DNA from: Neobacillus bataviensis LMG 21833
GTDB lineage: Bacteria > Bacillota > Bacilli > Bacillales > Cytobacillaceae
DNA: 59,632 nt
Assembly (NCBI RefSeq): GCF_000307875.1
Contig: NZ_AJLS01000058.1
Location: 1-59,632, forward strand
Reading direction: 5' to 3'
Positions 53,684 through 59,632 of the stretch are shown here, one piece after another. The notes beneath the pieces were generated by a model, which did not search any database, was not told where the DNA came from, and worked only from the letters and a program-made list of their open reading frames with translations. Each line of letters starts with the position of its first letter. Position 1 is the stretch's first letter. The position numbers were made by a program, and so were the translations under genes.

Positions 53684-54424
53684 TTAGTGATTCATATGCG
53701 ATTCTAAACTTTGTGGATTAATTTTCTTAAAATCCTTATCAATAATGTCTGTATAGGCCATTTGACTGCCCGGATAATTCCGCATTTTCCAGCCTTCCAT
53801 ATTTTTATTTCCGCCATATAGCGGGTCACTGTAGGCCCCTTCTAATGTCGCACTTCTCAGCATTTGAAAAAAACCGCTTGCGGAAATGGTTGTTAAATTC
53901 ACTTTATCCTCTTCAAAGTCCTTAAGGATCGCATCTTGTTCCTCTTCTTTTAACTTTGTGAAATCCGCTTTATGAACCGCCATACTGTGATTTTGAATTT
54001 CCCTGAGGCCGATATCAAAAATATCCCGGCGCTTTAGCCGGCCTTGGTAGCCTTGAACCTTTTCACCTTTAAAAAAGGGCGCCTGCATATATTCCCTTGC
54101 ATTAAAGCCCCAATCACCAGCTAACTGATGGTCAATATAAAAGGCCACACCAAGAGCCTTTGCACCTGGACCAAGGTCATCCTGAGGAAAAATCCGCTCA
54201 GTTGCTGCCTCGGTAATCCGAAATTGTTCAGGTGTAAAATACATTAACGCCTGATTAAAGTTTTCTGCCTTTGTAGGTGTTCCTTTTTTGCCCTTGTCAC
54301 GATTTAAGGGGAGGAGACTGCCCAAGATACCGCCAACTGCTAGTCCGCCAACAGTAAAACCGGTATTACGAATAAACTTCCTTCGTGATAATGATTCTGG
54401 ATTTTCTTTATTTTCTTCAGCCAT
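53684..54424 (-). CDS. Gluconate 2-dehydrogenase subunit 3-like TAT protein
   Basis: A 246-residue protein with a twin-arginine signal (SRRKFIRNTGF) and a mature part typical of the gluconate dehydrogenase gamma subunit: YFTPEQFRITEAATERIFPQDD, GVAFYIDHQLAGDWG and GAYSDPLYGGNKNMEGWKM. This subunit usually carries the flavin subunit across the membrane. It is the first gene of the pair with the GMC enzyme and is divergent from a sporulation lipoprotein gene. Confidence 0.87.
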   Translation of the reverse strand: MAEENKENPESLSRRKFIRNTGFTVGGLAVGGILGSLLPLNRDKGKKGTPTKAENFNQALMYFTPEQFRITEAATERIFPQDDLGPGAKALGVAFYIDHQLAGDWGFNAREYMQAPFFKGEKVQGYQGRLKRRDIFDIGLREIQNHSMAVHKADFTKLKEEEQDAILKDFEEDKVNLTTISASGFFQMLRSATLEGAYSDPLYGGNKNMEGWKMRNYPGSQMAYTDIIDKDFKKINPQSLESHMNH

Positions 54425-54544
54425 TTTTGTACCTCCTCAGTTGATTCAACTAGAGATTTTTCCACCTTATTATGTTCCCAAAATAATCCATTCATACTTA
54501 GAAAAGGAAATGGGGAAATTAATTTTAAAAAGGAGGCGTACTTT

Positions 54545-55258
54545 ATGTTTAAACAAAAATGGAAAATCTGGGGCTTGCCTTTAATTGGAGCGTTTTTCGT
54601 TCTATCGGCATGTTCTGGTCAACAAGGGATGAAGGAACCAAAGGTAGGGACAGCAGAAAACCTGGGTTATCATGACCAGTCCATCAATCAAAAAGGAAAC
54701 GGAAATGTCCATGGGCAAACGGATAGTGCAAACGTCATTCCGAGTGTTGATCGGGCTAAGAAGAAAACAACCAACCGAAATAACCAAACCACCAGTGGGG
54801 TTGGAACAAATGTCTATAGTTTAATTGGCAGCTCCAGCCTCCATGACGGCGGAATTTCTTCCCACTTAGAATCAAGGTTATCAGGAGAAGGCATTCCTGG
54901 AATTAAGGTTTTTGTTATCGATGACACCATTATTCTGGCACGGGCAAAGCAGGAAGTTACCTCCACCAGCTATGATGAATTGCAAAACAAGGTTTTGAAT
55001 AATACGGCCGGGGCTTCCGGCAAAGGCGATCTTGATGGGGTTGACCCAGCGAAGTTGAATACGGATGATAATTTGGATAAGGCGAAAGAAGTAATGGGCA
55101 AGGCCTTTAACGGACAGGTTCAAATCTTAACAATCACCAATCCACAGGCATTGCCGCTCATTGACGGTATTAAAGCAAACATTAAATCGGCTACACCGAA
55201 CTATTCTTCTTTATCTAGCGATATCCTTACACTGGTTAAGATGTCGAGGGAAAAATAA
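54545..55258 (+). CDS. YhcN/YlaJ-family sporulation lipoprotein
   Basis: A 237-residue lipoprotein with lipobox LSACS, a low-complexity Asn/Gln/Thr-rich middle (about 45-90), and a C-terminal YhcN/YlaJ domain (GIPGIKVFVIDDTIILARAK; NPQALPLIDGIKANIKSA). Members of this family sit in the spore membrane and affect germination in Bacillus. AAAGGAGG precedes the ATG. It is expressed alone and ends at a terminator. Confidence 0.82.
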   Translation: MFKQKWKIWGLPLIGAFFVLSACSGQQGMKEPKVGTAENLGYHDQSINQKGNGNVHGQTDSANVIPSVDRAKKKTTNRNNQTTSGVGTNVYSLIGSSSLHDGGISSHLESRLSGEGIPGIKVFVIDDTIILARAKQEVTSTSYDELQNKVLNNTAGASGKGDLDGVDPAKLNTDDNLDKAKEVMGKAFNGQVQILTITNPQALPLIDGIKANIKSATPNYSSLSSDILTLVKMSREK

Positions 55259-55259
55259 A

Positions 55260-55289
55260 GACCGAGCTGCATAGCCCGGTCCCTTTTTT
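55260..55289. terminator. Terminator between convergent genes
   Basis: GACCGAGC and GCCCGGTC pair with one mismatch around TGCATA, followed by CCTTTTTT. It lies just after the YhcN-like stop and abuts the convergent permease gene. Confidence 0.75.
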
Positions 55290-56085
55290 ACACATGTAAA
55301 TCTCTCTTTTTATAAAACGAATAGGTCACAAATGAAAGTACGGTAATCAAGACGGCGGATAGGATCACAAAAACGACATCCAAACCGCCGCCAAACATCA
55401 CATCTTTTGCTTCAAAATATTTAAAGGGCGTCAAGTATTTCAAGCCTTCAATCTGTTCATTTATATCGATTGCAATGGATAGCATATACGTTAGTAATAG
55501 GATGCCTGTGGCTGCTGACGCCGCTGCTTTTGCCTTCTTTTTCACTGCAGCAAGGGCGCTGCCTATTACCATAAACAACAGCTGTAAAATGAACATTCCT
55601 ACCATTAGCAGGCCAATGTCTCCATTCACCGCTTCACCGGTGTTGTATCTAGCGATTAAGCTGATCGATGAAACATAGGTGACGAGATTAAAAACAACGA
55701 TATTGACGAAGGCTGCTGATAGCTTTGCCGTAATGATCGTCGTCCTGGAAACAGGCTTTACAAATAGAAACTCAAATGTTTTATCCCGCTCTTCTTTCGC
55801 GATGATAGTGGCGCCCAGCATCGCTGCGTGGATGGTCGCCATCAATAATAAATAAAGAAACAGTAAGGAATAATAGCCGCTGACCTTCGATAAATCCACG
55901 GCACCAAACCCCAATACGGCTCTCAGTGATTGGGGCATATCCGCCACCAGATCATTAATTGATTGACCAGATGAAGAATAGGCATCATATTTGGCCATTC
56001 CTGAAACTACCATAAAGAAAACACCAATACTCCAAAAGATGAGCGATTTTCGATGGGACTTCAATTCTTTTAAAAATATATTCAC
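55288..56085 (-). CDS. ABC-2 type permease, second subunit
   Basis: A 265-residue protein with six membrane helices. The start MNIFLKELKSHRKSLIFWSIGVF parallels the neighbouring permease, and the EERDKTFEFLFVKPVSRTTI loop is typical of ABC-2 exporters that move antibiotics or lipids. It follows the other permease by 18 bp, so the two form a heterodimer on the shared ATPase. The substrate is unknown. Confidence 0.85.
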   Translation of the reverse strand: MNIFLKELKSHRKSLIFWSIGVFFMVVSGMAKYDAYSSSGQSINDLVADMPQSLRAVLGFGAVDLSKVSGYYSLLFLYLLLMATIHAAMLGATIIAKEERDKTFEFLFVKPVSRTTIITAKLSAAFVNIVVFNLVTYVSSISLIARYNTGEAVNGDIGLLMVGMFILQLLFMVIGSALAAVKKKAKAAASAATGILLLTYMLSIAIDINEQIEGLKYLTPFKYFEAKDVMFGGGLDVVFVILSAVLITVLSFVTYSFYKKRDLHV

Positions 56086-56103
56086 GGTTGAATACCTCCA
56101 TTT

Positions 56104-56895
56104 TTAAACGGCATGAATATCCTTTTTGGTATAAAAGAAATAACTCGCAGCAATCGCAAGCATCATCACAATCGCTCCTGCTATCAAAAAGGACGCTTCG
56201 AAGCCGGAGTGTTTAATGATATAGGCAGTGTCAAAATATTTAAATGGCGAAAAATAACGTTTCACATCTTCGCCAGACGTACTGCTGAGCATTCCAATAA
56301 AGTAAAACGCAAAAACAGTCGCAAGTGACACAGTTAATACAGATTTAATCTTCGGCACAATGACCGAAATAATGATGCCCACGGCCAGAAAAATCAGCTG
56401 AATAAAAAACATCGTCAGTGACAGCATGATAAATAGTTTGAGGCTAAAATTATCCGGCTCCACTTGAAATGCCATGATACTCGCAGCCGCCATATAAACA
56501 ATATTCGTGATCACGATTGAGGCGAAAGCCGCAAGGAGCTTTGCAGTCAAAACAGTTGACCTGGTAACAGGCTTTGTTAACAGAAAGTCAGCCGTTTTTT
56601 CCCGAACTTCCTTACTTACGATGCCGGTTCCCAGATTCATCGCCTGAATCGCACCGCAAAGGGTAATAAACGATAAGGGAAAGCAATAGAATCCAGTGAG
56701 TGTAGATAAATCCCCCAGGTTGAAAGCATCCCTAATCGGCTCTGGATACCCCTCCATAATTTTGTTGAATTCGTCTGCATCCTTTGCAAATGAAGGATAA
56801 AAGGACATAAACAGAACAATGATCAGCACTAAGGAGATGGACCAGATGACCGTCGACTTCCGATAAGCCTTCAATTCATGTAAAAAGATATTCAT
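56104..56895 (-). CDS. ABC-2 type permease, first subunit
   Basis: A 263-residue six-helix protein: MNIFLHELKAYRKSTVIWSISL at the start, VSKEVREKTADFLLTKPVTRSTVL in the conserved loop. It is clearly paralogous to the following permease, a local duplication. It lies 6 bp after the ATPase gene. Confidence 0.85.
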   Translation of the reverse strand: MNIFLHELKAYRKSTVIWSISLVLIIVLFMSFYPSFAKDADEFNKIMEGYPEPIRDAFNLGDLSTLTGFYCFPLSFITLCGAIQAMNLGTGIVSKEVREKTADFLLTKPVTRSTVLTAKLLAAFASIVITNIVYMAAASIMAFQVEPDNFSLKLFIMLSLTMFFIQLIFLAVGIIISVIVPKIKSVLTVSLATVFAFYFIGMLSSTSGEDVKRYFSPFKYFDTAYIIKHSGFEASFLIAGAIVMMLAIAASYFFYTKKDIHAV

Positions 56896-56901
56896 AGCTT
56901 C

Positions 56902-57786
56902 CTAGTCCTCCTTTTCGTAATAGTGCATAAAGATCTCCTCAAGGTCCGGCTCCTCAATCCACAGATTGGCGATCTCAATCTCGGCAATCCGCTTCATCAC
57001 CTCATTAATATTTCCTTTAAAAATAAAGCTTGTGACGTTGTTGCTCACCGCTAAATTATTAACACCGCTGAGGTTGAAGTGGTTAGGGTCAAGCGGTGAC
57101 TTCGTTTCAATCTTGAACTTTTTATAGTTGTTTTCTTGTAAGGTACTGATCTTTTCAACGGTAACAATCTTACCTTCTTTAATAATGGCAACACGGTTAC
57201 ATAAGCGCTGCACCTCGCTAAGGATATGCGAGGAAAAGAGAATCGTCGCACCTTTCTTATTCTCCGCTTCAAGTAATTCAAAGAATTTCTGCTGCATCAA
57301 CGGATCAAGCCCGCTCGTAGGTTCATCGAGAATGATCAACTTCGGTTCATGAAGCAGCCCCTGGACAATTCCGACCTTCTTTTTATTTCCCAGTGAAAGG
57401 TCATCAATTTTTTTAGTAAGGTCGAGATCCATAATCTCCGCCAATTCCTTGATTCGCTTGCTGCAATCCTTTTTATAAAAACTCGCAGAGTATTTTAATA
57501 AATCCTTTACCTTCATATTGTCATAATAAAAAACCTCAGACGGCAGGTAGCCAATTTCCCTTTTTATTTCCGGGGCAAATTGGATGCAGTCCTTGCCAAA
57601 AATGGCGGCACTGCCGCTGGTTGGATAAATGAGCGACAATAACGTTCTGATGGTCGTTGATTTACCGGCACCATTTGGCCCGATGAACCCGAAAATCTCG
57701 CCTTCTTCAACATGAAAGCTGATGTCAGTGATTCCTCTTGCTTTCCCATACGTTTTAGTCAGGTTTTTAATTTCGATCACATTCAT
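56902..57786 (-). CDS. ABC-2 exporter ATPase
   Basis: A 294-residue ATPase of the drug/lantibiotic exporter type. Walker A is GPNGAGKSTTIRTLLSL, the signature DLSLGNKKKVGIVQGL, Walker B LIILDEPTSGLDP and the H-loop LFSSHILSEVQRLC. A C-terminal extension of about 75 residues follows. It is the second gene of the TetR-controlled operon and powers the two permeases downstream. Confidence 0.9.
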   Translation of the reverse strand: MNVIEIKNLTKTYGKARGITDISFHVEEGEIFGFIGPNGAGKSTTIRTLLSLIYPTSGSAAIFGKDCIQFAPEIKREIGYLPSEVFYYDNMKVKDLLKYSASFYKKDCSKRIKELAEIMDLDLTKKIDDLSLGNKKKVGIVQGLLHEPKLIILDEPTSGLDPLMQQKFFELLEAENKKGATILFSSHILSEVQRLCNRVAIIKEGKIVTVEKISTLQENNYKKFKIETKSPLDPNHFNLSGVNNLAVSNNVTSFIFKGNINEVMKRIAEIEIANLWIEEPDLEEIFMHYYEKED

Positions 57787-57801
57787 CGTGGAGTGCCCCC
57801 T

Positions 57802-58425
57802 TTATTTATAAAAACATTTAGTGAAAATCTCAAAATAGTCTTCTGCCTCTTGGAATACCTTTTCATAATCAATATGATGCGTCGGTGATAGTTTTGCCTT
57901 TGAGAACTCCTCTTCGCTCAGCTTTTCAAACGTATAGGTAATAATCTTTAGCACCTTTTTGATATCCATATCATCACGGAATTTTGAAAAATCAATGCCT
58001 TCGTATGCTTTACCAAAATTGGCGTCATTCAGTCCCTTTACCTTTTTATCGACCTCGACTTTAACCTCGGGTGAGTCCTCTAAATAAGCCTCTTCAATAA
58101 ATTTAAAGAGCTCCGGGTAGGTGGTGAGCAATTCCATTTTGATCATGACTGCTTGCCGAATTCTTGTGAAAAAGTCCTTTTCAGCTAGGTTTATTTTTTG
58201 ATAAAACTGTTCGGCAATAATTTCGTAACAGTAATCAAATAAAAATAAAAATAGCTGCCTTTTATTGCCGAAATAATGAAACAGCAGTCCTTTTGATATA
58301 CCCGCCTCTTTCACGATTTCATTGGTCGAGGCTCGGTCATATCCTTTCAGTGCAAACTCTTTTATCGCAGCGTTGATGATTCGATCTTGTTTTTCCTGAT
58401 CTAGGTTGAGGAATTTCGAGTACAC
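57802..58425 (-). CDS. TetR-family repressor of the ABC-2 operon
   Basis: A 207-residue regulator. The N-terminal helix-turn-helix is NRxxTNEIVKEAGISKGLLFHYFGNKRQLF-like (residues about 26-56) and the rest is a ligand-binding helical domain. The start is GTG 58425, with AAAGGAGG about 10 bp upstream. It is the first gene of the exporter operon and two matching operators lie in its promoter, so autorepression relieved by an exported compound is likely. Confidence 0.88.
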   Translation of the reverse strand: MYSKFLNLDQEKQDRIINAAIKEFALKGYDRASTNEIVKEAGISKGLLFHYFGNKRQLFLFLFDYCYEIIAEQFYQKINLAEKDFFTRIRQAVMIKMELLTTYPELFKFIEEAYLEDSPEVKVEVDKKVKGLNDANFGKAYEGIDFSKFRDDMDIKKVLKIITYTFEKLSEEEFSKAKLSPTHHIDYEKVFQEAEDYFEIFTKCFYK

Positions 58426-58452
58426 TTCAGTTGATCCTCCTTTAATTTGGCG

Positions 58453-58516
58453 TTGACCACACGAGTCAATTGGCTGTTATTGGGATCATTATATTCCCGT
58501 TGACCCCCTCGGTCAA
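58453..58516 (-). promoter_or_regulatory. TetR operon promoter with two 17-bp operators
   Basis: TTGACC-N5-GGTCAA at 58500-58516 and TTGACC-N5-AGTCAA at 58453-58469 are matching inverted repeats 47 bp apart. On the minus strand the first overlaps a -35 box TTGACC (58516-58511), which stands 17 bp from TATAAT (58493-58488). An extra GGTCAA half site is at 58521. The gap between operon and NERD gene (58426-58619) holds nothing else clear. Confidence 0.8.
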
Positions 58517-58619
58517 TGGTGGTCAATGAATATTTTTTACAATAATTTGAACTTTATAGTATGGACTTTGGAAATGTGCTACGATGCTTGGTGAAGATTC
58601 TACTTTTTGGAGGTGAACG

Positions 58620-59621
58620 ATTATTAATACGCTCAAAGATAAGGATCCATCGTTGCAATTGGAGGGTTTACGAGCCGCGCAAAACCGATTACCAGGCGGT
58701 CATGCGATGCTGCCCATTTTAGCATCAAAGCAAGCTTCTTTGGAGGCGGGTATTGGCGGCGAAGAAAGGGTCGCTGAAGTGCTCCGAAATCACCCCCTAC
58801 CATTCGAAAACCGCATCATCCACGATGTATCCCCCACAGCAGATGAGAAGTTTCAAATGGATACGAATATGTTGACCCCCTGGTATGTTTCGATGTTAGA
58901 AGTTAAGAATATTAGTGGTGTTTTGGAGTTTAAGGACAATCCGGCCCAGCTAGTACGAACACGCGATGATGGGCACAAGGATGGTTTTGAGAGCCCCGTC
59001 ATTCAGCTAGAACGAAATTGCCGATGTTTGAAAGATTGGCTGGGCAGCCGTAACATCCAGCTCCCCATTTATGGTGCGGTTGTACTCGCATACCCGAAAC
59101 AAATTGTCGCAGTTCCCCCATTGAAAACTAAGCTTTTATATCCTTACTTGATTCCCTCATATATTAAAACCATTCCACAACCTGAGAAAAGATTGGATAT
59201 AGAGACGTTTAATTGGCTCTCTACCGAACTTCTTAACAGTCACCGGCCGTTTATTCCGAAACCCATTTCCGAGACATATAAGATACCTTTTGGGGATTTC
59301 CAAACAGGGGTGCAGTGCGTGTTGTGCGGTCGTTTTGGGATGATCAAATCACCAAGAACCTGGCATTGCCCTCATTGCGGGACTGTTGACCATCTCGCCC
59401 ATCAAAGAACGTTGCTGGAGTGGTTTTTGATTAATAAGAGGACGATTACGAATAGGGAGTGCCGGGAGTTTTTGCGGGTGGATGACATTCAGGTCGCCAA
59501 GCGAATCTTACAGAGTATGAATTGGCAAACAGAAGGGACATTTAGAAACTGCAAATATCTAATGGAATTCAATATTCATGATTCTCTCCAAAAGGTTGGG
59601 AAGCCGCTGTTCCGACAGTAA
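58620..59621 (+). CDS. NERD-domain protein with C-terminal zinc ribbon, probable ATT start
   Basis: A protein of about 333 residues. The NERD nuclease-related domain spans about residues 40-170 (GIGGEERVAEVL, IHDVS, SMLEVKNISGVLEF). A zinc ribbon CVLCGRF then CPHCG lies near 250-275, and a helical tail follows. No ATG or GTG fits: TTG 58653 lacks a ribosome site, while GGAGGTG at 58609-58615 points to ATT 58620 or 58623, just after an in-frame TGA at 58614. NERD proteins may process DNA; the role is unknown. The stop codon is supplied by a repeat core at the 3' end. Confidence 0.72.
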   Translation: MINTLKDKDPSLQLEGLRAAQNRLPGGHAMLPILASKQASLEAGIGGEERVAEVLRNHPLPFENRIIHDVSPTADEKFQMDTNMLTPWYVSMLEVKNISGVLEFKDNPAQLVRTRDDGHKDGFESPVIQLERNCRCLKDWLGSRNIQLPIYGAVVLAYPKQIVAVPPLKTKLLYPYLIPSYIKTIPQPEKRLDIETFNWLSTELLNSHRPFIPKPISETYKIPFGDFQTGVQCVLCGRFGMIKSPRTWHCPHCGTVDHLAHQRTLLEWFLINKRTITNRECREFLRVDDIQVAKRILQSMNWQTEGTFRNCKYLMEFNIHDSLQKVGKPLFRQ

Positions 59622-59632
59622 CGGAGCCTTAT
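59611..59632. repeat. Start of another TCCGACAGT 21-nt array, cut by the window edge
   Basis: TCCGACAGTAACGGAGCCTTAT repeats the core and layout of the array at 51264-51385. The next unit would begin at 59632, exactly 21 bp on, where the window ends. The core also provides the TAA of the NERD gene. Confidence 0.7.

Overview
The window comes from a low-to-moderate GC, spore-forming Bacillaceae chromosome, something close to Bacillus or Neobacillus. The evidence is the bacillithiol deacetylase pair yojF-bshB2, a YhcN/YlaJ sporulation lipoprotein, a small gamma-type spore protein gene, a SinR-like regulator, two CotH-family kinases, YwdI/YwdK homologues and a perfect 16-bp parS site. The species cannot be fixed from the sequence alone. 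There are no tRNA or rRNA genes, no CRISPR array and no prophage.

Layout. 1-2.7 kb: ywdK/ywdI-like genes, parS, and an IS605-type element that carries only tnpB. 2.7-16.3 kb: a molybdenum and formate dehydrogenase island with modAB, moeB, moaD, moaE, a MoeA-periplasmic-binding fusion, a second moeA, mobA, fdhE, the three subunits of a membrane-bound formate dehydrogenase, and fdhD. The catalytic subunit is a selenoprotein: an in-frame TGA at codon 191 is followed by a SECIS hairpin. 16.3-25.2 kb: housekeeping genes (pdxK, yojF-bshB2, a 5'-truncated Crp/Fnr gene, a YtkA-like lipoprotein, a PQQ sugar dehydrogenase, a HAD phosphatase, AlkD, a tandem P-loop ATPase, YbaK). 25.3-27.2 kb: a B12-type radical SAM gene with an Fnr/Crp-like palindrome in its leader. 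27.4-33.5 kb: a branched-chain amino-acid ABC transporter and a NiaP-like permease.

33.6-47.4 kb is the most interesting region: an eleven-gene, closely packed operon read on the minus strand. It starts with a SinR-like repressor whose promoter -35 box lies in a perfect SinR-type inverted repeat. A Gram-positive Pel exopolysaccharide set follows (a GalE-PelD fusion, PelE, a PelA-type deacetylase, PelF, PelG), then two CotH-family kinases, a VTC-type polyphosphate polymerase, a DUF4956 membrane protein and a DUF4832 glycosidase-like protein. The GalE and PelD halves are joined exactly at an 11-adenine tract, and the PelD half has no GGDEF c-di-GMP receptor domain. I infer a SinR-controlled matrix polysaccharide system with an attached phosphoryl/polyphosphate-transfer module.

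47.6-59.6 kb: a heterodimeric ABC exporter, an ASCH protein, a GMC oxidoreductase with its small subunit, a YhcN-like lipoprotein, a TetR-controlled ABC-2 exporter with two matching operators, and a NERD protein that seems to start at ATT. Short direct-repeat arrays occur in intergenic spaces. Two unrelated families, at 10.7 and 51.3 kb (with another copy at the right edge), both have an exact 21-nt period.
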